A DNA stretch of 64,000 nt from JAUXFS01 sp963772635 (GCA_963772635.1 CAVYYK010000044.1:1-64000), one strand, 5' to 3'; positions 8,227 through 19,060 are shown, counted from the first letter of the stretch. The notes: generated from the letters alone by a model not told the origin. Numbers and translations are program-made.

Positions 8227-8595
8227 ATGACCACGACCTGGACAACGGCCGTCGAACAAGCGGCCGACGTGTTGGGCGAAATGCTGGTGGAGATGGCGAG
8301 CGAAGGGACGGAATACACCCACGAGGAGATCGCCGCCGCCGCCCTCGCGACCGGCCTCAAGACCCTCCTCGGCGACGAGCCGGGAGCGAAGCGGGTGGAG
8401 CACGCGGCCAGGGTGATCTACGAGAAGCTCCACGACGCGGACAAACCGAAGTGGGAGGCGATCAACGCCATCGAGCGGGACTTCTGGCTCGATATCGCCC
8501 GAGCCGCGGTTCGTGCCTCCGACGCGGGGCTCCTGCAGCAGGTCGGACATCTGAGAGCAAGCGACGACGGACGTCTAGCCGTTCCGCACGGATGA
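8227..8595 (+). CDS. Small hypothetical protein upstream of glnS
   Basis: A 122-residue soluble, acidic protein starting MTTTWTTAVEQAADVLGEML. The ATG follows GGGGGAGG at good distance. The sequence is mainly helical, with repeated Glu-rich amphipathic stretches and FWLDIARAAVRASDAG in the middle. I do not recognise a family. It precedes glnS by 85 bases and is divergent from the cupin-DUF924 gene. Confidence 0.65.
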   Translation: MTTTWTTAVEQAADVLGEMLVEMASEGTEYTHEEIAAAALATGLKTLLGDEPGAKRVEHAARVIYEKLHDADKPKWEAINAIERDFWLDIARAAVRASDAGLLQQVGHLRASDDGRLAVPHG

Positions 8596-8680
8596 CTTGG
8601 CGCGGGGCGGCTTTTCTGGCAGACAGGGGCGCCGCCGGGCGCTGAGCCGTCGGTCGCGGCGAGAAGTGGAGCGGAGCAAC

Positions 8681-10378
<1,698 letters not shown>

Positions 10379-10414
10379 CCTGCCCGCCAAGTCGGGTTCG
10401 ACAGGGAGAAAGCG

Positions 10415-11239
10415 ATGGAGCTCGATTACGGCTGGTTGGCGGCGCTTTCGGTGGCGCTGCTGGCGACGGGGGTCATCGCCGGCGTGCTCGCCGGGCTGTT
10501 GGGCGTCGGCGGCGGCATCGTCATCGTCCCGGTGCTGTTCCAGATGTTCTCGTTTCTCGACATCGATCCGTCGGTGCGCATGCATCTGGCGGTCGGCACG
10601 TCGCTGGCGACGATCATCCCGACCTCGATCGTCTCGGCCCGCGCCCACCATCGCCGGGGCGCGGTCGATATTGACCTGTTGAAATCGTGGGGACCGGCGG
10701 TGTTGGTCGGGGTGCTGATCGGCACCGCCATCGGCGGTTACGTCAAGGGCCAGGTGCTGACCGGGGTGTTCGCCGTCGTCGCCCTCGCCGTCGCCGCCAA
10801 CATGGCGTTCCGCCCCGAGGGCAGCACCGTCAGCGACCATCTGCCGGGCGGCGTCTGGAAGCACGCGATCGGCGTCGTCATCGGGGTGTTCTCGGCGATG
10901 ATGGGGATCGGTGGCGGCACCCTCAGCGTGCCGATCCTCGGCGCCTTCAGCTATCCGATCCGCCGGGCGGTTGGAACGGCGGCGGCGATCGGCCTGATCA
11001 TCGCGGTGCCGGGCACAATCGGGTTCGTGGTCGCCGGCCTCGGGGTGCCGGCGCGGCCGCCGGCCAGCCTCGGCTACGTCAATCTGATCGGCTTCGCGCT
11101 GATCGTGCCGACGACGATGGTCGCCGCCCCGTTCGGCGCCAGGATCGCCCACACCATCAACCCCGGCGTGCTGCGCAAGGCGTTCGCCCTGTTCCTGTTC
11201 CTGACTTCGCTGAGGATGATCTACGGGCTCGTCAGCTGA
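10415..11239 (+). CDS. TauE/SafE (TSUP) family membrane permease
   Basis: A 274-residue membrane protein with about eight helices. The two half-repeats carry the family glycine motifs: AGLLGVGGGIVIVPVLF near residue 28 and MMGIGGGTLSVPIL near residue 160. It begins 36 bases after glnS with a GGGAG ribosome binding site and ends 17 bases before lrgA, so it may be cotranscribed with lrgAB. Families of this type move sulfite, sulfonates or other anions; the substrate here is unknown. It differs in sequence from the TSUP gene at 1.1-1.8 kb. Confidence 0.92.
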   Translation: MELDYGWLAALSVALLATGVIAGVLAGLLGVGGGIVIVPVLFQMFSFLDIDPSVRMHLAVGTSLATIIPTSIVSARAHHRRGAVDIDLLKSWGPAVLVGVLIGTAIGGYVKGQVLTGVFAVVALAVAANMAFRPEGSTVSDHLPGGVWKHAIGVVIGVFSAMMGIGGGTLSVPILGAFSYPIRRAVGTAAAIGLIIAVPGTIGFVVAGLGVPARPPASLGYVNLIGFALIVPTTMVAAPFGARIAHTINPGVLRKAFALFLFLTSLRMIYGLVS

Positions 11240-11256
11240 TTGCGGAGGTTCCTCCC

Positions 11257-11604
11257 ATGCTCGGCTTCTTTACGTTGCTGCTGGTGTGTCAGCTGGTCGG
11301 CGAGGTGATCGTCGCCGCCACCGGCATTCCGGTCCCCGGTCCGGTCATCGGCATGGCGATCCTGTTCGCCGGCCTGCTGATCCGCGGAAACATCCCCGAG
11401 GGGCTCGCCGCCACCGCCGATACCTTGCTCACCCACCTGTCGCTCCTGTTCGTTCCCGCCGGGGTCGGGGTGATGCTGCACGCCGAGCTGATCGGCAAGG
11501 AAATCCTCCCGATCACCGTATCGCTGATCGCGAGCACGCTGCTGACCATCGCCGTCACCGCCCTCCTGATGCGCCTGCTCAACCGGCGGGACGAGCCCCG
11601 ATGA
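11257..11604 (+). CDS. lrgA: LrgA/CidA family holin-like protein
   Basis: A 115-residue membrane protein of the CidA/LrgA family, holin-like proteins that modulate murein hydrolase export or metabolite (pyruvate/lactate) transport. The frame shows four hydrophobic helices and the family-typical segment GIPVPGPVIGMAILFAGLL and LSLLFVPAGVGVMLH. Its stop overlaps the next start in an ATGA arrangement, so lrgB is translationally coupled. The ATG at 11257 follows GCGGAGG. Confidence 0.92.
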   Translation: MLGFFTLLLVCQLVGEVIVAATGIPVPGPVIGMAILFAGLLIRGNIPEGLAATADTLLTHLSLLFVPAGVGVMLHAELIGKEILPITVSLIASTLLTIAVTALLMRLLNRRDEPR

Positions 11605-12320
11605 CGAGCGGTTTGCAGGAGATCTGGGTCTATCTGGCGGCGAGCCCGCTGCTGGCGCTGACGCTGACGCTGCTCGCCTATCTCGGCGGTCTGTGGCTCT
11701 ACCGGCGCAGCGGACAGAACCCGCTGGTCAATCCGGTGCTGATCGCGGTGGTCGCGATCGTCGGCCTGTTGTTCGCCACCGGCACCGACTACCGCACCTA
11801 CTTCGACGGCGCCCAGTTCGTCCATTTTCTCCTCGGCCCGGCGACGGTCGCCCTGGCGATCCCGCTCTACAGGCAGGTGCAGCAGGTCAAGAAATCCCTG
11901 GTCGCGATCCTCGTCGCGGTGATCGGCGGCTCGTTGACGGCGGCCGGCAGCGCCGTCGCCATCGCCTGGCTGCTCGGCGCGTCGAAGCAGACCATTCTGT
12001 CGATGGCGCCGAAATCGGTGACCGCCCCGGTGGCGATGGGTATCGCCGAGCAGATCGGCGGCCTGCCGACACTGACCGCGGTGGTCGTCATCCTCACCGG
12101 GATCACCGGCGCGATGGCGGCGACGACGGTGCTGAGGATGCTGCGCATCGACGATCAGCGGGCCGGCGGCTTGGCGATAGGGGTCGCTTCGCACGGCATC
12201 GGCACCGCGCGGGCGTTTCAGGTGGGCGAGGTCGCCGGCGCCTTCTCCGGCCTCGCCATGGGCCTCAACGCCCTCGCCACCGCGATCCTGATCCCGGTGT
12301 TGTTCCGGCTGTTCTCGTGA
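11601..12320 (+). CDS. lrgB: LrgB/CidB family membrane protein
   Basis: A 239-residue membrane protein of the LrgB family, partner of LrgA. Characteristic segments are NPVLIAVVAIVGLL, FLLGPATVALAIPLY, SMAPKSVTAPVAMGIAEQIGG and GIGTARAFQVGEVAG. Six to seven helices are visible. It overlaps lrgA by four bases. Together they would form an inner-membrane channel or carrier connected with cell-wall turnover or with efflux of small organic acids; which applies here cannot be told. Confidence 0.93.
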   Translation: MTSGLQEIWVYLAASPLLALTLTLLAYLGGLWLYRRSGQNPLVNPVLIAVVAIVGLLFATGTDYRTYFDGAQFVHFLLGPATVALAIPLYRQVQQVKKSLVAILVAVIGGSLTAAGSAVAIAWLLGASKQTILSMAPKSVTAPVAMGIAEQIGGLPTLTAVVVILTGITGAMAATTVLRMLRIDDQRAGGLAIGVASHGIGTARAFQVGEVAGAFSGLAMGLNALATAILIPVLFRLFS

Positions 12321-12426
12321 GCGAGTTGGTTTTCCAGGTCGGGGTGTCGCCCTGGCATCGCCGCCGCCCTCTTCCTACTTCAAGACGAAGCTCTTCTGCA
12401 AACATCAGTCGGTATCGACAAGCCCT

Positions 12427-14584
12427 GTGATGGAACAACGACGAATGATGGAACAACGACGAACGGAAATCCTGCGCCCGGAAGACACGTGCTGGCGAAA
12501 GGAGAGGGCTGATCGGATCGGCGTTGTTGTCGACGGCGCCGCCTATTTCGCGGCCCTGCGGTCGTCGATCCTCAAGGCGCAGCGTTCGATATTCATCGTC
12601 GGCTGGGACATCGACAGCCGGGTGCGGCTGGTCGGCGACACGGGATCGGTCGACGACGGCGCACCCGAGGCGCTGAAGGCGCTTCTCGCCTTCGCCGTTC
12701 GACACCGTCCCGAGTTGTCGGTCCACATATTGCTGTGGGACTACTCGATCGTTTATGCCCTCGACCGCGAGCCGATGCCGAACCTCAACCTTGGGTGGAG
12801 GACCCCGCCACAGATCGAGGTCTGTCTCGACGACGTTCTGCCGCTCGGCTCCTGCCACCATCAGAAGATTGTCGTCGTCGATGACGCGGTGGCTTTCTGT
12901 GGCGGCCTCGATCTGGCTATCGGCCGCTGGGATACGACCGAGCATCGCCCGCGCCACCCCGATCGCACCGACCCGGACGGCGATTCGTGCCCGCCGTTCC
13001 ACGATCTGATGATGGTGGTCGACGGCGCCGCCGCCGCCGCCCTGGCCGAGCTCGTCCGCGCGCGATGGCTGGAAGCGGCCTGCCGGCAGGCCTTGCCGTT
13101 CGAGCCGACGGGAGACCCCTGGCCTGACACCGTTCGACCCGATTTCACCGACGGGGAGATCGGTATCGCCCGGACGATCCCGGCGATGTCCGGTCGGCCG
13201 GGGGTGCACGAGATCAAGGCCCTCTACTGCCGCGCCGTCGCCGCGGCGGAACGGTTCGTCTACATCGAAAACCAGTACCTGACCGCCGATTGCGTCGCCG
13301 AGGCGCTGGTCCGCAGAATGACCGAGAACCCGCAACTCCAGGTGGTCGTCGTCGGACCCAAGCAACCAGCCGGGTGGCTCGAGGCCCGGAGCATGGGTGC
13401 CGGGCGGGTGCGGTTCGTCCGCCGCCTCGAAGCAGGCGGGGGTGATCGACCGGTTCCGGTTGCTGTATCCGGTCGTCGTCGACGGCGGAGAGGAGACGCC
13501 GGTGATGGTCCACGCCAAGGTGCTGACCGTCGACGATGGATTGCTGATGATCGGCTCGGCCAATCTCAACAACCGGTCGATGGGCACCGATAGCGAGTGC
13601 AATCTCGCCGTCGAGGCGTCGACCGCGGCGGAGTCGGAGGCGATCGCGGGATTGCGCGACCGTCTGCTCGCCGAACACCTCGACGTGACCCCGGAGGCGG
13701 TCAAGGCCTGCTTCGCAGAGCAGCCTTCGCCATTTGACGCGCTCGATCAGCTGATCGGGAAGGGGCGTCGTCTTGCGGTGATCGAGGATCACGCCCCGTG
13801 GGACGACGATCTGGCGCATACCCTGCGCGAGATCGGTGATCCCGAGCACCCGATCGATCGCGAAGATCTTGTCGGTGACATGTTCGAACCCGAACCCGAC
13901 AACCCGCCGCGCAAACCGATCGTCAAGTTCGGCCTCGCGGCCGTGGTTCTGATCGGCTTGCCGCTGTCCTGGCAGGTTACACCGCTTGCCGAGTGGGCCG
14001 ACCCGACGCGACTGGAACCGCTGGTCGACGGGTTCGCGCGAAACGCCTGGGCGCCGCTGATCGCGGTGATCGCCTATGTCGCCGGAGGTCTTGTGATGTT
14101 TCCGGTGACGGTCCTGATCGCGCTGACCGCCATGGCCCTCGGTCCAATCACGGGTTTCCTGTGTGCCGTCGGCGGCTCGGTGCTGAGCGCCGCGGTGACT
14201 TACCAGATCGGCGCCGTCGCCGGGCGGAGGGGACTGCGCCGGTTGATCGGGCGACGGCTCAACAAGGTCAGCCGCGCCCTGGGAAAACGGGGGATCCTTT
14301 CTGTCGTGGCTCTGCGCTTGGTGCCATTGGCGCCGTTTACCGTCGTCAATCTGATCTCCGGCGCGTCCCACATCCGGTTCGGCGACTACATGCTCGGCAC
14401 CCTCGTCGGCATGGCGCCCGGAATCGCCGTGATGACCGCGTTGGGAGACCGGTTGCGGCAGGTGTTGCACAACCCGAGCGCCGCCAATATCAGCCTTCTT
14501 ATGGTGATCATTGCCGTGTGGATCGCCCTCTCCGTCGCCTTGCAGATCGCGCTATCGCGCCGCCGAAAACGAAATGCCGGCTGA
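12427..14584 (+). pseudogene. Phospholipase D (cardiolipin-synthase-like) fused to a VTT/DedA membrane domain, one frameshift
   Basis: The first frame encodes a PLD-type enzyme: IFIVGWDIDSRVRL, the first HKD motif HHQKIVVVDDAVAFCGGLD, then FVYIENQYLT and ARSMGAGRVRFVRRLE. At a run of five G near 13438-13442 the frame breaks and continues one base later with RFRLLYPVVV, the second HKD motif MVHAKVLTVDDGLLMIGSANLNNRSMGTDSE, and a C-terminal VTT domain of about five helices (VMFPVTVLIALTAMALGP, GKRGILSVVALRLVPLAPFTVVN). Joined length is about 718 residues, normal for PLD-VTT fusions that transfer phosphatidyl groups at the membrane. The locus is 3n+1 long. Starts at GTG 12427 or ATG 12430 are possible. 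The EEP nuclease gene overlaps its 3' end. Confidence 0.88.
12429..12464 (+). repeat. 18-bp in-frame tandem duplication at a gene start
   Basis: The 18-mer beginning GATGGAACAACG is present twice in succession, differing only in the last base. It duplicates the first six codons of the PLD-VTT gene (MEQRR repeated), each copy offering an ATG. It is in frame, so it extends the N-terminus without breaking the gene. Confidence 0.8.
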
Positions 14585-15290
14585 ACCGCACCGGAGATCG
14601 GTGCGCGTCGTCACCTGGAACGTGCATGCCTGTGTCGGTGGTGACGGGAGGTTCGATCCGGAACGTGTGGTTGAGATCGTGCGTGGCCTCTCCCCAGATA
14701 TCATCGCGCTACAGGAAGTCGAGGCGCGACGGCACCTCACCCGTGGCCAGGACATGTTCGCGTTCCTCCGGGAAAAGATCGGCGGCCACGTGGCCGAGGC
14801 GAGGACGATCACGACGGCGGAGGGAGATTACGGACACATGGTCCTCAGCCGTTGGCCACTTCGCAACGCCCGCGCCCACGATATCTCCGTTGCCGGGCGC
14901 GAGCCCCGCGGCATCGTCGACGTCGAGGCGCTCTCGCCGTTCGGACCGATCCGGGTAATCGGCGCCCATTTCGGACTGCGGCGGGGCGAGAGACGCTTGC
15001 AGACCGCGGCGCTTCGCGCCATCGTCGATCCGGGGTCCGACGGCGCGGCGATCGTCGCCGGCGACTTCAACGAACTGAGGCGTCGCAGCGCGACCCATCG
15101 CGCCTTGGCGCCGCACTTCCACGGCACGACGATCTTCGCCACCTTTCCGTCCTGGCGGCCACTTGTCCCGTTGGACCGAATCTGGTGCAGACCGCCCCTT
15201 CGCGTCCACCGAAGCAGGGTCCTGCGCAGCGCCCGATCCGCCTCGGACCACCTGCCGCTGATCGCGGACCTGGAATGGGTTGGCCCATGA
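14574..15290 (+). CDS. Endonuclease/exonuclease/phosphatase (EEP) family protein
   Basis: A 238-residue EEP-fold phosphoesterase. Signature residues: VVTWNVHACVGGDG, IIALQEVEARR (catalytic Glu), VIGAHFGLRRGERR, IVAGDFNELRR, DRIWCRP and ASDHLPLIADL (the Asp-His pair). The ATG at 14574 lies inside the end of the PLD-VTT gene, an 11-base overlap, so the two are probably cotranslated. PLD-VTT and EEP genes often occur together, which suggests joint work on phospholipid head groups. Substrate is unknown. Confidence 0.9.
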   Translation: MPAEPHRRSVRVVTWNVHACVGGDGRFDPERVVEIVRGLSPDIIALQEVEARRHLTRGQDMFAFLREKIGGHVAEARTITTAEGDYGHMVLSRWPLRNARAHDISVAGREPRGIVDVEALSPFGPIRVIGAHFGLRRGERRLQTAALRAIVDPGSDGAAIVAGDFNELRRRSATHRALAPHFHGTTIFATFPSWRPLVPLDRIWCRPPLRVHRSRVLRSARSASDHLPLIADLEWVGP

Positions 15291-15386
15291 AGCCCGGCCC
15301 TCTGGAAATGGGGGCTGATCCGACAGTTCGTGTTGAATTTCCTCTCCGAACCGGCAAACTAATATTTCTGCCGAGGGAGGAGAGTA

Positions 15387-15467
15387 ATGTTCAAGAAATT
15401 CGTCGTCGGCACCCACGGTCACGGCCGGCTCGAGGGCCTACTGCCCTGGCGCCGTGTCCCTGCCTGA
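15387..15467 (+). CDS. Possible 26-residue small protein
   Basis: An ATG follows a near-perfect ribosome binding site (GAGGGAGGAGAG) at ideal spacing and opens 26 codons starting MFKKFVVGTHGHGRL. The first residues recall the beginning of universal-stress-type proteins, so this may be the stub of a truncated gene instead of a functional peptide. No other evidence supports expression. Confidence 0.3.
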   Translation: MFKKFVVGTHGHGRLEGLLPWRRVPA

Positions 15468-15500
15468 TCGTCAGGTAATTCAGGAGGCCTGGTCGGCGAC

Positions 15501-15782
15501 ATGGACTTCCAGTTTTTCAGGGACTCCCTGCATCGAGACGCGCCTCCCGAGGGTCTTGGAACGGCGTTGCAGGCGCTCTGGCATTTGGCCAAGGGCGATT
15601 GGGACCGGGCACACCGGTTGGCCCAGGCGGACAACGATTGGGCGAGTGCCTGGGTGCACGCCCATTTGCATCGGGTCGAGGGCGACGAGGCCAACGCCGG
15701 CTACTGGTACCGCCGCGCCGGGAAGCCGCCTTCGCGGGCACCGTTCAACGAAGAACGTGAGGAAATCGTCTCGGCGTTGTAG
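15501..15782 (+). CDS. Conserved hypothetical protein, about 93 residues
   Basis: A small soluble protein rich in Trp, Ala and Arg. The segments ALWHLAKGDWDRAHRLAQ, AWVHAHLHRVEGD and NAGYWYRRAGKP form a pattern I know from a widespread uncharacterised proteobacterial family with a short tetratricopeptide-like helical arrangement. A start at 15501 (MDFQFF) is sensible, with GGAGG 10 bases before. Function unknown. It lies just upstream of the Tae1-like pair but need not be linked. Confidence 0.75.
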   Translation: MDFQFFRDSLHRDAPPEGLGTALQALWHLAKGDWDRAHRLAQADNDWASAWVHAHLHRVEGDEANAGYWYRRAGKPPSRAPFNEEREEIVSAL

Positions 15783-15878
15783 ACTGCTCGAGCATCCGAC
15801 TACGGATACCGGGGCCCGATCGGCCGGGCTCGCGGGTCCGTTCGGTAGCCAACACGGCGCAACATCCGGGGAGGGACC

Positions 15879-16304
15879 ATGTCCAAGGCCGACGAAATCA
15901 TCAAGGTCTGCGAAGAGAAGTTCGATGCCAACCAGGACGACTGCAACCAATTCGTCAAGGCGGTTGCCTCCGCGTTCGGGATCACCGTGACCGGCAACGC
16001 CGACGCGATAACCGACGAGATACAGGGAGCGGGCTGGACCCGACTCGCCGACGGGGTCGCGGCGGCCGAGAGCGCGGCAGCGGGGAATCTGGTGATCGGC
16101 GGGCTGAAGGGCGCGGACTTGGCGTCGCCCGAGGCCCATGGACACGTGGTGGTCGTGGTGAGAGGGGAACTGAACCGCGGCAAATATCCGAGCGCCTACT
16201 GGGGCAGGCTCGGCGGCGGAGGCAGGAAGAACGCGACGATCAACTGGTCATGGAAAGCGACGGACCGGGACAAGGTGAAGTACGGCGCCAAAGCGATTCC
16301 GTGA
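15879..16304 (+). CDS. Tae1-like peptidoglycan amidase (papain-fold type VI effector family)
   Basis: A 141-residue protein with the NlpC/P60-like layout of Tae1 (Tse1 of Pseudomonas): a catalytic Cys in DDCNQFVKAVASAFG (residue 22), GNADAITDEI, a helix with AAAGNLVIGGLKG, the catalytic His in HGHVVVVV (about residue 88), GKYPSAYWGRLGG, and a C-terminal TDRDKVKYGAK. The order, spacing and length match Tae1, which cuts the D-Glu to mDAP bond of peptidoglycan when delivered into a rival's periplasm. There is no signal peptide, as expected for a type VI cargo. The next gene overlaps by four bases and looks like the cognate immunity protein. No type VI structural genes are in the window. Recognition is from remembered family sequence, not alignment. 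Confidence 0.8.
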   Translation: MSKADEIIKVCEEKFDANQDDCNQFVKAVASAFGITVTGNADAITDEIQGAGWTRLADGVAAAESAAAGNLVIGGLKGADLASPEAHGHVVVVVRGELNRGKYPSAYWGRLGGGGRKNATINWSWKATDRDKVKYGAKAIP

Positions 16305-16972
16305 GGACACGATCGGTCCGAGGACGGCGGACTCTCCGTCTGCATCTGGTTTTTTTGCTGACCGCCGCCGGATGCGCGGGACCCGGCGGATCGGACCGAC
16401 CGTCGTTCGAGGAACTGCGGTTGGCCGGCGCGCCGGCGGTTGAAGGCTGCTCGCGGGGCCGGATCGGACTCGTCGACGTCGTCGTCTGCGGGGCCGATGA
16501 TCCGCGCGCACCGACGCTGTGGGAAGGGCCGATCCGGGTCCGCCACGACCGCGCATCGGCGGCCTGCACCATCGACGAGGACCTGATCACCCGGGTCTAT
16601 GTGGAACGGACAGGCGCGGGGCTCCTGGTCCAGTCGGTCAGCGGATCCACCACCTACATCCAGGGGTTTTCCGCGACCGACTGCGCGCCGCTGTGGCCGG
16701 AGATCTCCGCGTTCACCGCCGGCATCGCCGTCGCCGGCGATCGCATCGACATCCGACCGGGGTGCGCGGCGACCGACGATCCCGGCGTCAGCGACTGCAC
16801 GTCGGCGCGGGCGTACAATCTCGATGCGGCAGGCGCTCCCGTCCCCCAGCCCGAACGTGCCCGCGCGCTGACCCTCAGCGACACCGGCGTCGCCTTCGAC
16901 GGCCGCGCCCGCATTCGCGACGCGGGAACGTCTCGTGCGACCCTGGTCCAGCTTTTCGAGGTCCCCCGCTAA
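16301..16972 (+). CDS. Lipoprotein, probable Tai1-like immunity protein to the adjacent amidase
   Basis: The frame begins at GTG 16301, overlapping the amidase stop (GTGA). The N-terminus has basic residues, a hydrophobic stretch and the lipobox LTAAGC, so the mature 200-residue protein would sit in the periplasm anchored by lipid, the compartment where Tae1 amidases act. Several Cys pairs (CTIDED, TDCAPLW, RPGCAATDD, VSDCTSA) and the strand pattern VYVERTGAGLLVQSVSGS resemble the Tsi1/Tai1 immunity fold, which plugs the Tae1 active site. The match is from pattern memory and is less certain than that of the amidase, but coupling and localisation both support it. Confidence 0.68.
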   Translation: MRTRSVRGRRTLRLHLVFLLTAAGCAGPGGSDRPSFEELRLAGAPAVEGCSRGRIGLVDVVVCGADDPRAPTLWEGPIRVRHDRASAACTIDEDLITRVYVERTGAGLLVQSVSGSTTYIQGFSATDCAPLWPEISAFTAGIAVAGDRIDIRPGCAATDDPGVSDCTSARAYNLDAAGAPVPQPERARALTLSDTGVAFDGRARIRDAGTSRATLVQLFEVPR

Positions 16973-16982
16973 TGCATTAGTT

Positions 16983-18071
16983 TCAGTACCGAAAACGCTC
17001 GACGGCGTCCTCGTTCCACTCGATTCCGAGGCCGGGACCGCGAGGGACGACGCATCCGTTTTCGACGGGTACAGGCTCGGTCAGGACGGCGCCGGCGATA
17101 TCGAGGTATTCCAGCCAGTGGGCGGTCGGCGTCACCGCGAGCACGTGAGCGCTCGCTTCGATGAACAGATGACTGGAAACGGGGATCGACGCGGCTTCGG
17201 CCTGTCCCATGGCGCGCAGCCATCCGCCGATACCGCCGATCTTCATCAGGTCCGGCATGGCGTAGTCGCAGGCCTCCGCCTCGATCGCCTTGGCCATGTC
17301 CTGCGGGAACCACCAGTTCTCCCCGGTCTGGATCGGCACCGGAGATGCCGCGCGCACCTCCGCGTGACCGCGGATATCCTCGGCCGGAACCGGCTCCTCG
17401 ACCCAATGCAGGTCGTATTCCGCCAATCGGTCGATGCGGCGAAGCGCTTCGGTGACGGTCAGCGACTGGTTGTAGTCGACCATCAGCGCGGTCTCGTCGC
17501 CGATGATGTCGCGGACCGCGGCGACCGTGTCGACATCGTTGTCGACACCGCCGTCGCCGATCTTGATCTTGATCGCGCGAAAGCCCCGTTCGAGTGACCG
17601 TTCCAGCACCCGGCGATCCGCCATCGGATCGACGACGCCGTAGCTGTCGTAGGCCGGGATCGGCGACGGCTCTCCGCCGAGAAGCCGCACGACCGGTTGG
17701 CCGTAGGCGCGGCCGAGGACGTCCCAAAGGGCCATCTCGATCCCCGACAACGCCATTCCGACCAGACCCTGCCGGCCGAGCAAACGGAACATGCGGTCGA
17801 ATTCGCGCATCCGTTCGACCGGCGACACCGATTTCCCCTCGAGCGTCCCCGCGATGTTGTCGACGAACCGTGCGATCGGGGCCAGCGTTACCGGCGTGTA
17901 ACCGAAAACGTAGGCCCGCCCGGTGACTCCCTCCTCGGTCAGGATGTCGAGGAGCACCAGCGGGGCGGCGGGTATGGTGCCGACGGCGGTCCGGACCGGC
18001 CTCGCCAGCGGAACGTTGACCGTGCGCGCCGTCAGCGAGCGGATGGTCGGGTCATCGGTGGACATCGTCAT
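16983..18071 (-). CDS. Mandelate racemase-like enolase-superfamily enzyme
   Basis: A 362-residue member of the enolase superfamily, mandelate racemase subgroup. Visible active-site elements are the Lys-x-Lys motif in FRAIKIKIGDGG (about residue 166), the metal ligands in MVDYNQS, WVEEPVPAED and PIQTGENWW, the Asp of MPDLMKIGGIGGW, and the His of VSSHLFIEAS. The SSHLF histidine with the KxK lysine is the two-base arrangement of mandelate racemase, as opposed to muconate cycloisomerase. Similarity extends through the C-terminal TPTAHWLEYLD. It would abstract the alpha proton of a 2-hydroxyacid or acid sugar in the cytosol. The gene is monocistronic and convergent with the lipoprotein gene. True substrate undetermined. 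Confidence 0.9.
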   Translation of the reverse strand: MTMSTDDPTIRSLTARTVNVPLARPVRTAVGTIPAAPLVLLDILTEEGVTGRAYVFGYTPVTLAPIARFVDNIAGTLEGKSVSPVERMREFDRMFRLLGRQGLVGMALSGIEMALWDVLGRAYGQPVVRLLGGEPSPIPAYDSYGVVDPMADRRVLERSLERGFRAIKIKIGDGGVDNDVDTVAAVRDIIGDETALMVDYNQSLTVTEALRRIDRLAEYDLHWVEEPVPAEDIRGHAEVRAASPVPIQTGENWWFPQDMAKAIEAEACDYAMPDLMKIGGIGGWLRAMGQAEAASIPVSSHLFIEASAHVLAVTPTAHWLEYLDIAGAVLTEPVPVENGCVVPRGPGLGIEWNEDAVERFRY

Positions 18072-18607
18072 CTCCCGTCATTGGCCGGTCGTCGATCCGT
18101 GTCCACGGGCGCGCTTCACAGTCCTCGTCGGGGTCAGGATCGGCATCAGCCGCCCCGACGACATGGCAACAAGCTCTCGGCCCAACATCGCCCAGGCCGG
18201 ATCCTCGGGTTCGGTCCTATGCAACCTCTCTTCTCAGAGGCAATTTTACAAGATGATTCGCTTTTTCCGCCGCCAAGCGGGAGCGGGGATCGCGGCAGCG
18301 GATCTACGACGCCGGAACGCACCGTTCGCTACCCCCGAACCGGCCCAATGGACCGGGATGGAGGACCCTATCTCGGGTCAATCGACGCTATGCAGGGTTG
18401 CATGCCAAAACTCGCCCTAACAAAAAGGCGCGCGAACCTCTCACCCGATTGTCCCGACCAAGTCGCGGAACGCGATACGGATCCTGTCCCGCTTTGGGAC
18501 AATTCCTGGACAACTGCTGAATGCGGAACCTGCCGAACCTTTACGGTCGGCTCGATGTTACGTTTTCCGGATCAAGTGATCGATGGCGTCGTCGCCGTCG
18601 AGATCGG
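18072..18607. other. Intergenic region without a supported gene
   Basis: No coding frame with a good start is seen between the mandelate-racemase-like gene and the Flp-like pilin gene. The sequence is of ordinary composition. No hairpin terminator or RNA gene was identified. Confidence 0.35.
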
Positions 18608-18739
18608 TCAGGAAACCGCCAACGCGGCGATGGCCGCCACCGCCGAAGTGGAAACGAGGGCAAGGATCAGCGCGAATTGAAGGGAATCCGCGGTCGTTTC
18701 GTCTCCAAAGAAGAACCTGCAAAGGCTTTTACGTATCAT
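18608..18739 (-). CDS. Small Flp-pilin-like membrane peptide
   Basis: A 43-residue peptide, MIRKSLCRFFFGDE then a hydrophobic helix ending AVAAIAALAVS. The layout of basic N-terminus, short acidic DE element and one hydrophobic helix is that of Flp/Fap-type pilins used in tight adherence (Tad) pili. The ATG at 18739 follows GAGAGAGACGCT, a good ribosome binding site. The usual Glu-Tyr after the cleavage site is replaced by LQF, which weakens the assignment. No Tad assembly genes are nearby. Confidence 0.5.
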   Translation of the reverse strand: MIRKSLCRFFFGDETTADSLQFALILALVSTSAVAAIAALAVS

Positions 18740-19060
18740 AGCGTCTCTCTCGTGTCGGTTCCCGTCCCTGCCATACGACAGCGTGTGTCGCATTCAAAGC
18801 TTCTTTTCATTGGAAGCGTTTTTCCACGCTTCCTGCTTTTTGCAACATTTTGTGGCATTCTTGTGCCCTTTCGACAAAATATGTGCAAGCTGTAAATTTT
18901 CGCTTAACGTGACCACTGATTTCCAACGGTAGTCGGCCCTTTTTTCGAGAAACAGCCGTTCCGTTTGCGTCTTGACGGTGAGGGGGGCTCCATGCCACTC
19001 CCGGACGGGTTCGGAACCGACGCCGGAGTTGCCGTGTCACACCGGCCGTGGGGAGGCAGG
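18740..19060. other. Divergent intergenic region between the Flp-like and ketopantoate-reductase-like genes
   Basis: About 320 bases holding the promoters of two divergent genes. The segment from 18810 to 18960 is AT-richer than its surroundings. I see no gene, RNA or clear operator in it. Confidence 0.35.
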
